A DNA stretch of 64,000 bases from Pseudonocardia autotrophica (GTDB lineage: Bacteria; Actinomycetota; Actinomycetes; Mycobacteriales; Pseudonocardiaceae), in NCBI RefSeq assembly GCF_003945385.1, contig NZ_AP018920.1, positions 3,782,001 to 3,846,000 on the forward strand. Reading direction: 5' to 3'. Shown in pieces: positions 50,447 through 58,430 of the stretch. The position numbers and the translations under genes were made by a program. Position 1 is the first letter of the stretch. The number at the start of each line of letters is the position of its first letter. The notes below the pieces were generated by a model, which ran no database searches, was not told where the DNA came from, and saw only the letters and a program-made list of their open reading frames with translations.

Positions 50447-50477
50447 GCCCCGCCCCGGCGGCCGGCGGGGACGGGGC
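50447..50477 (+). terminator. GC-rich terminator hairpin after DoxX gene
   Basis: GCCCCGCCCCG pairs with CGGGGACGGGGC through an 11-bp stem with one bulged A, starting 5 nt after the stop codon. A strong rho-independent-like hairpin without a U-tract. The following ~100 bp hold only short CCACAGGG/CCCAGGGG repeats. Confidence 0.6.
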
Positions 50478-50601
50478 AGCAACACAGGGGTGGGCCACAG
50501 GGCTCGGCCACAGGGGCCGGGTCCCAGGGGCGGGGTCCCAGGGGTGGCGAACCGCCCGGGACCAGCCACGACGACGGCCGGACGCGAGCGGGCCTCGGTC
50601 G

Positions 50602-51699
50602 TCAGGCGGCCGGGCCGATCGGGAAGCGCAGCACGGCGCCGAGCCCGTCGACGAGCGTCACGTCGTCACCGGGCGCCGCGAGCACGATCCCGGCGTCGGC
50701 CCCGGCGACCGCCCGCACCAGCACGCCGACCGCGGGCGCCGACGTCGTCGGCCCGTCGTCGAGCAGCTCGTCCGGCTTCTGTGCGACGGCCGTCGGATCC
50801 GCGCCGACCAGGAGCTCGGTACCGGGAACCGACGACGGATCGATCACCAGTGTCTCGACGGCGTGCGCCCTGGCCGCGGCGACGACGTCGCCCAGACCGG
50901 TCACGGCGAGCCCGCCGTCGCGGCCGGACGCCGTCGCGTAGCCGGCGACCGCCGCGGACCGGCGCCGCTCACGGACCTCGTCGGCGGCCGCCCGCACGGT
51001 GTCGTCGACCTGCTCGGGCACGGTGCCGCCGGTATTCTCGATCTCGGCCATGATCTCGGCCGATGCGGATGCGAGCTCGTCGCGCAGCCGGGCCCTGGCC
51101 GGCGCGTCACCGGCCACCACGAGCAGGTCGGCGTTTCCGCCCCGGACCAGCTTGTCGACCCGCTCGGCGACGGCCTGGGCGTTGCGCTTCCAGGTCTCCT
51201 CGACCCGGGCGTCCGCGCCGCCCTCGCCGGGGCCCGCCGTGTTGGCCTTGTGCACGGGGCCGGACGAGTCCGAACCGACGGTCTCCACGGTGCCGTCCAC
51301 TGCGCGGATCTCGCCGCCGGTGTTGTCGATCGCGACGACCACCGTCGGGACCTGCTCGCCGACCGCGGCGAGGACCGGTAGCAGCTCGGGCACCGGGCCC
51401 CAGGTCGCGGTGCCGCGTTCCGGCGGCACCTCGGTGTGCCGGTCGAGCAGCACACCGTCCGGGGCGGCGACGAGCACCCGGCCCGCCGTGCCGCTCGGGG
51501 CGGGAGCATCCACCACCGCGTCGTCGAGCACGGAGAGGGTCCGCTCGTCCGCACCGTCGTCGGCCAGCCGCTCACGCAGGTCGCGCCACCGCAGCCGGTA
51601 CCGCTCGGTGGCGTCGGCGGTGTCGTGGGTGGCGTCCAGGACGACCGTCGCGAAGGGGCCGTCGTCGTCGTTCAGGTGTCGGATCCAGTCGGTTCGCAT
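50602..51699 (-). CDS. eRF1/Vms1-like protein (Rv2629 family)
   Basis: A 365-residue protein of the actinobacterial family with an eRF1-domain-like fold, related to mycobacterial Rv2629 and to Vms1-type peptidyl-tRNA hydrolases. Motifs: VVLDATHDTADATERYRLRW, VVVAIDNTGGEIRAV, RVDKLVRGGNADLLVVAGDAP, LVIDPSSVPG and a C-terminal LVRAVAGADAGIVLAAPGD. Role suspected in ribosome rescue or dormancy. The ATG at 51699 is favoured by GGAAGG 9 nt upstream; an ATG two codons earlier (51705) is possible. The frame upstream of 51705 belongs to unrelated DNA and a GntR remnant. Confidence 0.75.
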   Translation of the reverse strand: MRTDWIRHLNDDDGPFATVVLDATHDTADATERYRLRWRDLRERLADDGADERTLSVLDDAVVDAPAPSGTAGRVLVAAPDGVLLDRHTEVPPERGTATWGPVPELLPVLAAVGEQVPTVVVAIDNTGGEIRAVDGTVETVGSDSSGPVHKANTAGPGEGGADARVEETWKRNAQAVAERVDKLVRGGNADLLVVAGDAPARARLRDELASASAEIMAEIENTGGTVPEQVDDTVRAAADEVRERRRSAAVAGYATASGRDGGLAVTGLGDVVAAARAHAVETLVIDPSSVPGTELLVGADPTAVAQKPDELLDDGPTTSAPAVGVLVRAVAGADAGIVLAAPGDDVTLVDGLGAVLRFPIGPAA

Positions 51700-51852
51700 C
51701 CCCATCTGCCTTCCCGTCACGCGACCGGGCAAACCACCGCCCGCACAACGGGCACCGGGGCGTGTTTCGTGCACGGAGGGGCGTTTCCGGGCAGACTCGG
51801 TGATCACCTGTGGCGCCGCGACCGGCGTCGCTCGGATCCGACCGGGAGTCAG

Positions 51853-52248
51853 ATGTCCACCCAGAACCGCCACGTGGCCCCCGACAGCGCGTCGGCCGCG
51901 CCCGTGCTGGCGCTGCGCGTGCTCGCGGTGGCCTCGGTCGCCGTGATCACCTGGCAGTTCGTGACCGCGGCCGGACTGTTCACCGGCGGAGCGGTCGGAC
52001 CGCACGCGGCCGGCTCGATCGTGCTGCACATCGTCACCGGCCTGACCGCGGGCGCGGCGATCTGGCTGCGCACCCGCAACGGCGGCCCGTGGTGGCCCTC
52101 GGTGGTGGCGACGGTCGTCTTCGTCCTCACCTTCGTCCAGGGCTACTTCGGGACCATCCCCGGCCTGATCGTGCACCTCCCGGGCGCGATGGCACTGACC
52201 GCGGGCTCGGTGTGGCTGGCCGCCTGGTCGTTCCTGCGGCTGCGCTGA
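51853..52248 (+). CDS. Small four-helix membrane protein, unknown function
   Basis: A 131-residue protein with four predicted membrane segments: VLALRVLAVASVAVITWQFV, AGSIVLHIVTGLTAGAAIWL, WWPSVVATVVFVLTFVQGYF and MALTAGSVWLAAWSFL. No family was recognised with confidence. The ATG at 51853 follows GGGAG. It is divergent from the eRF1-like gene across 153 bp. Downstream is 332 bp that contains only a GntR gene fragment. Confidence 0.7.
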   Translation: MSTQNRHVAPDSASAAPVLALRVLAVASVAVITWQFVTAAGLFTGGAVGPHAAGSIVLHIVTGLTAGAAIWLRTRNGGPWWPSVVATVVFVLTFVQGYFGTIPGLIVHLPGAMALTAGSVWLAAWSFLRLR

Positions 52249-52299
52249 CCCCCGGCCGCTGCTCGGCCGGCGGCGGCGACATCGCGCAGCAGCGTGTTG

Positions 52300-52485
52300 C
52301 GACGGTCGCGGGTGATCTCGCAATCCTCGATGCTCGCGTTCGCGAGCCAGCGACCGGCCGTTCACCCGTGCACCACGGTTCGGGACGATGGTGACGACGT
52401 CGCGCTCGGCCAGGATCCACAGCGCCTCGCGGAGCGGGTGCGGCTGACCGGCAGTCTCGCCCGATCCGGTGGCCGCCGGGCACGA
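52300..52485 (-). pseudogene. Remnant of a GntR-family regulator gene
   Basis: On the minus strand a frame open from 52485 contains PLREALWILAERDVV followed by TIVPNRGARV (52437-52363), the recognition-helix and wing sequence of GntR/FadR regulators. Before it, the frame is closed by a TGA at 52486-52488, and after it the sequence turns to Arg/Pro-rich non-family residues. No start codon or ligand domain exists. It is therefore a fragment of a decayed gene lying in the 332-bp gap between 52249 and 52580. Confidence 0.55.
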
Positions 52486-52580
52486 TCACGCTGTCGCCCA
52501 TAGGCTCGGACGACCCGGCGGGCACCCGCCGTGCCCGGACCCCGTCCGGGGCGACCGACCGGCCGACAGGAGGCGTGGCG

Positions 52581-53792
52581 ATGGCCGTCGAGACGGGAAC
52601 CACCAGGCAGCGGGAGCATGTCGTGCACGTGGCACCGGGCGCGGGCTGGCCCGAGGAGATCCGCCGGCGGGTGCACGCGCACGTGGCGGACATCGTCCGG
52701 CGGCGCTGCGCCGAGCACGTGCACTCGGTGCCGGGCTCGGAGTTCGTCTCCGGCGTGCTCGCCGACTTCGTCGGGCGCGGGAAGTACCTGCGGTCGATGT
52801 TCGGCTACCTCGGCTGGCGGGCTGCGGCGCCCGACTCCCCCGGCGCGCTGGGCGCGTTCGCCGGTCTCGAACTGCTGCACGCCTTCGCCCTCATCCAGGA
52901 CGACGTGATGGACGGTTCGCAGCTGCGCCGCGGCCGCCCCACCGTGCACGTCCAGCTCGCCGGCTGGCATCGCGAGCAGGGCATGTCCGGCAGCGCGGAC
53001 CGGTTCGGCGAGTCGGCGGCCGTGCTGCTCGGTGATCTCTGCCTGGTGTGGGCCGAGCAGGCGATGCGGGAGAGCGGCCTGCCGGCCGAGGTCCTCGACC
53101 GCGGCTGGCCACGCTACGACGCGATGCGCTCCGAGCTCGCGGTCGGGCAGTTCGCGGACCTGGTGAACGACGCCCGCCGGGTCCCCGACCTGGACGAGGT
53201 GATGGACGTGTTGCGCCGCAAATCCGGCAACTACACCGTCCGGCGCCCGCTGGAGCTCGGTGCCGCGATGGCCGGGGCCGACGAGGAGCTGCTGACCCTG
53301 CTCGGGGACTACGGAACCATGATCGGCGAGGCGTTCCAGATGCGCGACGACGTGCTCGGCGTCTTCGGCACCGGCGCCACCGGCAAGTCCGCGGGCGACG
53401 ACCTGACCGAGCGCAAGGCCACCAGCCTGGTGGTGCTCGCCCGGGAGCTGGCCGAACCGCACACCCGGGCCCGGCTGGACGCGCTGCTGCTCGGCTCCGA
53501 CAACGGCGGGTCCGGCGGGTCCGGTGCTGAGAACGGCGACGGCGGTGCCGACAGCGCCCGGGAGGGCGGTACCGACAGCGCCCGGGAGGGCGGTGGCCCG
53601 GTCGACGTCGCGGCCGCCCGTGCGCTGATCGAGTCCACCGGTGCCCGCCGCCGGATCGACGAGCTGATCGGCACCCGGGTCCAGGGTGCGCTGCGGCTGG
53701 TCGACGGTGCGGTCGCCGACGGCAGGCTCGGCGACGACGTCGCCGGGGTGCTGCGCGCGATGGCGGTGCGCTGCGCCGACCGGGCCTCCTGA
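52581..53792 (+). CDS. crtE: Polyprenyl diphosphate synthase (probable GGPP synthase, CrtE-type)
   Basis: A 403-residue trans-prenyltransferase. The first aspartate motif is DDVMD (Asp107, 108, 111), preceded by LLHAFALIQ; the second is MRDDVLGVFG (DDxxG as in GGPP synthases). GRGKYLRSMFGYLGWR supplies the early basic residues. It condenses IPP with allylic diphosphates. Residues about 305-345 are a Gly/Ser/Glu insert with an 8-residue repeat encoded by two 24-bp units at 53547-53570 and 53571-53594. AGGAGG lies 7 nt upstream of ATG 52581. First gene of a carotenoid-like set. Confidence 0.86.
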   Translation: MAVETGTTRQREHVVHVAPGAGWPEEIRRRVHAHVADIVRRRCAEHVHSVPGSEFVSGVLADFVGRGKYLRSMFGYLGWRAAAPDSPGALGAFAGLELLHAFALIQDDVMDGSQLRRGRPTVHVQLAGWHREQGMSGSADRFGESAAVLLGDLCLVWAEQAMRESGLPAEVLDRGWPRYDAMRSELAVGQFADLVNDARRVPDLDEVMDVLRRKSGNYTVRRPLELGAAMAGADEELLTLLGDYGTMIGEAFQMRDDVLGVFGTGATGKSAGDDLTERKATSLVVLARELAEPHTRARLDALLLGSDNGGSGGSGAENGDGGADSAREGGTDSAREGGGPVDVAAARALIESTGARRRIDELIGTRVQGALRLVDGAVADGRLGDDVAGVLRAMAVRCADRAS

Positions 53793-53865
53793 GCACGGTG
53801 CCGTACCCGGCCGGCCCGCGTCCGTCCCGCCGCTCCCCCGGCGCGCCGCCGCCGGCGTCCGGTTC

Positions 53866-53871
53866 TACGCT
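53866..53871 (+). promoter_or_regulatory. -10 box TACGCT, leaderless methyltransferase gene
   Basis: TACGCT ends 7 nt before the ATG at 53879; no ribosome site lies between. This indicates a promoter for the methyltransferase-crtU pair separate from that of the GGPP synthase gene. Confidence 0.45.
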
Positions 53872-53878
53872 CCGGCGC

Positions 53879-54646
53879 ATGGCCGAGCACACCGATCACT
53901 CCAGCACCGGAACCGCCCGCACCGGGACCGTCGGCCGGGCCGGCCTGCCACGCCACGAGGTCCCCACCCATTTCGACGACGGCGCGGGCGACTACGACCG
54001 GCTGGTCGGCATGAACCCCGGCTACCACGAGCATCTGCGCGCCTCGGCGGCCCGGATGCGGCTCCCCCGCGACGGCGCAGGCCTGCGGCTGCTCGACGCC
54101 GGCTGCGGCACCGGAGCCTCCACCGCGGCGCTGCTGGCGGCCGCACCGCGCGCCGAGATCGTCGCCGTCGACGCCTCTGCCGGGATGCTCACCCGGGCCC
54201 GCTCGAAGCCGTGGCCGGCGTCGGTGCGGTTCGTGCACTCCACCGCGGAGGCGCTCGCCGACGCCGGGGTGCACGGTCCCTTCGACGGGATCCTCGCCGC
54301 CTACCTGCTGCGCAACCTCGACGACCCGGACGCCCAGCTGCGCCGCTTCCACGACCTGCTCCGGCCCGGCGGGGTGCTCGCCCTGCACGAGTACTCGGTC
54401 GCCGACTCGCCGCGGGCCAGAGCGGTCTGGCACGCGGTCTGCTGGGGTGTGATCGTCCCGCTCGGCCGGCTGACCACCGGCGAAACCGCGCTCTACCGGC
54501 ACCTGTGGCGCAGCGTGAACACCTTCGACGGCATCGGGCGGCTGCGCGACCGGCTGCGCACCGCGGGCTTCGACGCCGTCCACTCCGAGACGATGACCGG
54601 CTGGCAGAACGGCGTCGTGCACACCGTGCTGGGAACCCGCCGATGA
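53879..54646 (+). CDS. SAM-dependent methyltransferase (UbiE-like; CrtT position)
   Basis: A 255-residue class I methyltransferase: HFDDGAGDYDRLVGMNPGY, SAM motif I LRLLDAGCGTGASTAALL (about residues 67-84), IVAVDASAGMLTRAR, FDGILAAYLLRNLDDP, and LRPGGVLALHEYS. The stop overlaps the crtU-like start (ATGA). In streptomycete isorenieratene clusters a methyltransferase gene (crtT) accompanies crtU; this gene occupies that place. Its substrate is not known. Confidence 0.82.
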   Translation: MAEHTDHSSTGTARTGTVGRAGLPRHEVPTHFDDGAGDYDRLVGMNPGYHEHLRASAARMRLPRDGAGLRLLDAGCGTGASTAALLAAAPRAEIVAVDASAGMLTRARSKPWPASVRFVHSTAEALADAGVHGPFDGILAAYLLRNLDDPDAQLRRFHDLLRPGGVLALHEYSVADSPRARAVWHAVCWGVIVPLGRLTTGETALYRHLWRSVNTFDGIGRLRDRLRTAGFDAVHSETMTGWQNGVVHTVLGTRR

Positions 54647-56238
54647 GCGTCGCGCCCGTCGACCCCCGCCGGGTCGTGCATCCGCCTGCGGACGGGCACG
54701 GCGACGCCGGAGTGCTCGGGCGGCGCCCGCGGGTCGCCGTGGTCGGCGGCGGGATCGCCGGACTGGCCGCCGCGACCGGGCTCGCCGAGCGCGGCGTCGT
54801 CGTCGAGGTCCTGGAGCGCGAGCCGTACCTCGGCGGCCGGGTCGGCGCCTGGTCGGACCGGCTGCCCGACGGCACGGCGGTGTCGATGGGCCGCGGCTTC
54901 CACGCGTTCTTCCGGCAGTACTACAACCTGCGAGCATTGCTCCGGCGCGCCGATCCGGGCCTGCGCAGGCTGGTCGCGCTCGACGACTACCCGCTGATCG
55001 ACGCCGAGGGCCGGCGCGACACCTTCCGCGGGCTGCCCCGCACTCCCCCGTGGAACGCCGTGCTGTTCGCGCTGCGCAGCCCCACGTTCCGCCCGCGCGA
55101 CCTGGCCGGGCTCGATCCACGCGCCGCCGCGCCGCTGGCCGCGGTATCGGTGCCAGGGATCTACGAGGCGCTCGACCACGTCGACGCGCAGAGCTTCCTC
55201 GAGTCGATCAACTTCCCGCCGGCGGCCCGGCACCTGGCGTTCGAGGTCTTCTCCCGCAGCTTCTTCGCACCGCCGTCGACGATGTCGGCCGCCGAGCTCG
55301 CGACGATGTTCCACATCTACTTCCTCGGCTCGTCCGAGGGGCTGATGTTCGACGTGCCCGACGACGGCTTCGACACCGCTCTCTGGGAACCGTTGCGGCA
55401 CTACTTGATCGCCCGCGGCGTCAGCTTCCGGACCGGCACGCTCGCCTCCTCGGTGCAGCGCGATGTCGGGAGTGGACGGTTCCACGTGAATCATTCGTCC
55501 GGCGGTACCGAGGTGGACGCGGTGGTTCTGGCGACCGACGTGCCCGGATTGCGGGAGATCGTCGCCGCCTCCGATCTCGGCTCCGTCGACCCGTTGCCTG
55601 CCGGGCCGGACGCACTGCCCGCCTGGCGCGACGACATCGCCGCCCTGGGCAGCGCACCGCCGTTCCTGGTGTACCGGCTCTGGCTGGACCGCCCGGTCCG
55701 CGCGGACCGGCCGCCGTTCCTGGGAACCGGCGGGCTGGACCCGCTGGACAACATCTCGGTGCTCGACCGCTACGAGCACGACGCCGCGAGCTGGGCGGCG
55801 CGCACCGGTGGATCGGTGGTCGAGCTGCACGCCTACTCCGCGACCGTCCCCACCGGGTTCGACGAGGCCTCCTGGACGGCCGATCTGCGCAGCCGCTGCC
55901 TGGCCCGGCTGCACGCGATCTACCCGGAGACCGCAGGCGCCCGCGCCGTCGGGGAGCTGGTGCAGTGGCGCCGGGACTGCCCGATGTTCGGGCTCGGCGA
56001 CTTCGCACGACGACCGGGCGTCGTCACCCCCGTCGACGGCCTGGTGCTGGCCGGTGACGGCATCCGGGTCGATCTGCCGGTCGCCCTGATGGAACGTGCG
56101 GCGAGCACCGGCTGGCTGGCGGCGAACCGGCTGCTCGCCGGCTGGGGACTCGCCGGTCACCCGCTGGAGACCGTCCCGACCCGTGGCCGGTTCGGCCCGC
56201 TGCGCCGCGCCGCCGAGTACGCGATGCGCTCCCGCTGA
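54643..56238 (+). CDS. crtU: Carotene desaturase/methyltransferase-like FAD enzyme (CrtU, isorenieratene synthase type)
   Basis: A 531-residue FAD amine-oxidase-fold protein: Rossmann motif VAVVGGGIAGLAAATG (about residues 31-46), LEREPYLGGRVGAW, SMGRGFHAFFRQYYNLRALLRRADPG cut here for length, FDVPDDGFDTALWEPL, RLWLDRPVRADRP and the C-terminal DGLVLAGDGIRVDLPVALMERAASTG. This pattern is that of actinobacterial CrtU, which aromatises and methyl-shifts beta-ionone rings to make isorenieratene. It overlaps the methyltransferase gene (ATGA) and is followed by a Rieske protein gene 22 nt later. crtB, crtI and crtY are not in the window. Confidence 0.85.
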   Translation: MSVAPVDPRRVVHPPADGHGDAGVLGRRPRVAVVGGGIAGLAAATGLAERGVVVEVLEREPYLGGRVGAWSDRLPDGTAVSMGRGFHAFFRQYYNLRALLRRADPGLRRLVALDDYPLIDAEGRRDTFRGLPRTPPWNAVLFALRSPTFRPRDLAGLDPRAAAPLAAVSVPGIYEALDHVDAQSFLESINFPPAARHLAFEVFSRSFFAPPSTMSAAELATMFHIYFLGSSEGLMFDVPDDGFDTALWEPLRHYLIARGVSFRTGTLASSVQRDVGSGRFHVNHSSGGTEVDAVVLATDVPGLREIVAASDLGSVDPLPAGPDALPAWRDDIAALGSAPPFLVYRLWLDRPVRADRPPFLGTGGLDPLDNISVLDRYEHDAASWAARTGGSVVELHAYSATVPTGFDEASWTADLRSRCLARLHAIYPETAGARAVGELVQWRRDCPMFGLGDFARRPGVVTPVDGLVLAGDGIRVDLPVALMERAASTGWLAANRLLAGWGLAGHPLETVPTRGRFGPLRRAAEYAMRSR

Positions 56239-56260
56239 TCCCCCTGCGAAGGAACCCGTC

Positions 56261-57274
56261 ATGAGCCTGATGTCCCGGATCTCGCGCCGCTGGCCCGCGG
56301 GCTGGCCGCTGCAGCCGCTGCCGCCGTCGGACTGGGCACGCCAGCAGCCCACCTACGCCGGGGCCGATCCCAAGCTGATCTCCGCCGCGCTGGAGCGGGC
56401 CCAGGCCCGGCCGTCCGGCAACTGGTTCGTGCTCGCCTCGTCCCGGGAGGTCCGGGCGGACCGGCCGTTCGGCAGCCGGATCGGCGGGACCGAGCTCGTC
56501 GCCTGGCGGGACACCGCCGGGACGGTGCGGGTCGGCCCGGGTGCCTGCCCGCACCTGGGCGCCCCGATGGCGCTGGCCGCCGTCGACTGCGGGGAGCTGG
56601 TGTGCCGGTGGCACGGGCTGCGCCTGGGCCCCCGCTCCGGCCCGGGCTGGGTCCCCTTCCCCGCACACGACGACGGCGTGCTGGTCTGGGTCCGGCTCGA
56701 CGAGATCGGCGGCGAGGAGCCGACCGACGCCCCGGTGGTCCCGGCCCGCCCGGCCGGGCGCACGCTGGACGCGGTGACCACGCTGACCGGGATCTGCGAG
56801 CCCGAGGACATCGTCGCCAACCGGCTCGACCCGTGGCACGGGGCGTGGTTCCACCCGTACTCGTTCCAGCGGCTCGACGTCGTCTCCGCGCCTGCGGTCA
56901 CCGACGTGACCGAGGCCGACGACCGGTTCCTGGTGACCGTCACCTTCAAGGTCGGACCGCGGATCGGGGTGCCGGTACAGGCCGAGTTCGTCTGCCCGGA
57001 GCCGCGCACCGTCGTGATGCGGATCGTGGACGGCGAGGGCCTGGGCAGCGTCGTCGAGACGCACGCGACACCGCGTGGCCCCGGCCGCGACGGACGGCCG
57101 CGGACCTCGGTGGTCGAGGCCGTCGTCGCCGGATCGGACCGGCCGGGATTCGCGGTCGCGTCCCGGCTCGCCCCGGCGATCCGGCCGGCGATGGCCGCCG
57201 CCGCCACGAAGCTGTGGCGCGACGACCTGGACTACGCCGAGCGGCGCTACGAGATGCGCACCCGCACATCCTGA
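56261..57274 (+). CDS. Rieske [2Fe-2S] protein (DUF5914-like)
   Basis: A 337-residue protein. The Rieske motif is complete: C96 and H98 in ACPHLGAPMA and C115 and H118 in VCRWHGL. The C-terminal two thirds (LTGICEPEDIVANRLDPWHGAWFHPYSF, HATPRGPGRDG) resembles the domain annotated as DUF5914, found beside carotenoid genes in actinobacteria. The segment with D and H residues (RLDPWHGAWFHP) could hold a mononuclear iron, as in Rieske oxygenases, but this is a guess. Probably a late tailoring oxygenase or electron carrier for the CrtU product. Followed closely by the converging AraC gene. Confidence 0.78.
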   Translation: MSLMSRISRRWPAGWPLQPLPPSDWARQQPTYAGADPKLISAALERAQARPSGNWFVLASSREVRADRPFGSRIGGTELVAWRDTAGTVRVGPGACPHLGAPMALAAVDCGELVCRWHGLRLGPRSGPGWVPFPAHDDGVLVWVRLDEIGGEEPTDAPVVPARPAGRTLDAVTTLTGICEPEDIVANRLDPWHGAWFHPYSFQRLDVVSAPAVTDVTEADDRFLVTVTFKVGPRIGVPVQAEFVCPEPRTVVMRIVDGEGLGSVVETHATPRGPGRDGRPRTSVVEAVVAGSDRPGFAVASRLAPAIRPAMAAAATKLWRDDLDYAERRYEMRTRTS

Positions 57275-57281
57275 GCGCGCG

Positions 57282-58292
57282 TCAGGCCTGCCGCCGGAGC
57301 TCCCGGGGCGGGCTGCCGAACCAGCGCCGCGACGAGCGGGTGAGCGCCGACTGCTCGGCCAGCCCGACCATCCCAGCCACCTGGCTGAACGGCAGGTCGG
57401 TGCGGGTGATCAGGCGTTCGGCCAGATCCCGGCGCGCCTCGTCGACGATCCGCTCGAAGGTCGTGTCCTCGGCCGCGAGATGCCGTTGCAGGGTGCGCGG
57501 GTGCACCCGCAGCAGCCGCGCGACCGAGCCGACCCGGACCGGCCCGCTGCCCAGCGACCGGTCGACGGCGGTCCGGACCCGATCGGCGACCGTCCGGCCC
57601 GGCCGGTCGAAATGCGTCTCCAGGTAGTCGATCGCGATCGCCCGCACGGTCTCGTCGCCACCGGCGAGCGGCCGCCGGACCAGGTCGGCGGGGACCCGCA
57701 GCACCGCGGCCGGCCGGTCGAAGCGGACCTCGGCGTCGAAGAAGGCCCGGTAGCGCTCGGGTGCGGTCAGCCGCGGGTGCGGCAGGTGCACCGACCGCAG
57801 GCCGTAGGCCCCGCCCGCCAGCAGCCGCACGATCCGGTGCAGCACACCGACGCCCAGATCGGCGACCTGTGGCGGCATCGGATCGGTGCTGCCGTACTCC
57901 AGCCCGGTCACCCCCGGCGCGTCCTCCGGGTCGGGTACCGAGCCGACCGTCAGCACCGGGCTGTGCACGTACAGGTAGCGCGACGCGCACTCCAGCGCGG
58001 CGCCGAGGGTCGCCGAGTTCTGCACGGCGACGGCGAGCGGGCCGAGGATCTCCGGACCCTGTCGTTCGGCGAGCCGGAGCCCCAGGTCCGGGCAGGACAG
58101 CTCGCCGGCGGCGGTCTCCAGGACGCGTGCCACCGAGCGGGTCGGGACCAGCGCGTCCGGATCGGCACCGTCCACCGCGGCGACCGGGATCCGGAACCGG
58201 GCGAACATCGCGGGCCCGTCGCCCCCCAGCTCGCCGATCAGTTCGGGCAGGCCGCGCAGCGCCCTCGCCCGGGTGAGTGATCCCGTCCCCAT
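57282..58292 (-). CDS. AraC-family regulator (VirS/OruR-like)
   Basis: A 336-residue protein with the N-terminal Arabinose_bd-like region typical of VirS/OruR (LRGLPELIGELGGDGPAMFARF, LGLRLAERQGPEILGPL, TLGAALECASRYLYVHSP) and a C-terminal HTH (SVARLLRVHPRTLQRHLAAEDTTFERIVDEARRDLA; FSQVAGMVGLAEQSALTRSSRRWFG, cut for length). It is divergent from an EthA/MymA-like monooxygenase gene, as virS is from mymA in mycobacteria, and probably activates that operon. The ATG is at 58292. Operator-like direct repeats lie just upstream. Confidence 0.88.
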   Translation of the reverse strand: MGTGSLTRARALRGLPELIGELGGDGPAMFARFRIPVAAVDGADPDALVPTRSVARVLETAAGELSCPDLGLRLAERQGPEILGPLAVAVQNSATLGAALECASRYLYVHSPVLTVGSVPDPEDAPGVTGLEYGSTDPMPPQVADLGVGVLHRIVRLLAGGAYGLRSVHLPHPRLTAPERYRAFFDAEVRFDRPAAVLRVPADLVRRPLAGGDETVRAIAIDYLETHFDRPGRTVADRVRTAVDRSLGSGPVRVGSVARLLRVHPRTLQRHLAAEDTTFERIVDEARRDLAERLITRTDLPFSQVAGMVGLAEQSALTRSSRRWFGSPPRELRRQA

Positions 58293-58298
58293 GGCGCC

Positions 58299-58331
58299 TG
58301 AGGTTAAGTTGTTGTCGCGTGAGGTCAAGTT
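58299..58331. promoter_or_regulatory. Direct repeats TGAGGTYAAGTT, 21 bp apart, AraC-type operator
   Basis: TGAGGTTAAGTT (58299-58310) and TGAGGTCAAGTT (58320-58331) differ at one base and are offset by 21 bp, two helical turns, as expected for an AraC-family dimer. They lie in the 138-bp gap between the VirS-like gene and the monooxygenase gene. The right repeat is 9 bp from a TAGGTT -10 box (58340-58345), overlapping the -35 zone, which suits an activator. Confidence 0.7.
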
Positions 58332-58430
58332 ACCCGCGGTAGGTTTCAGGCAGGATCGACGACGAACAGCAGTCGGCAGCGGCCGGCGAGGGCCAGTCAG
58401 CGCAGACGACCACGACAGGGAGGCCATCCC

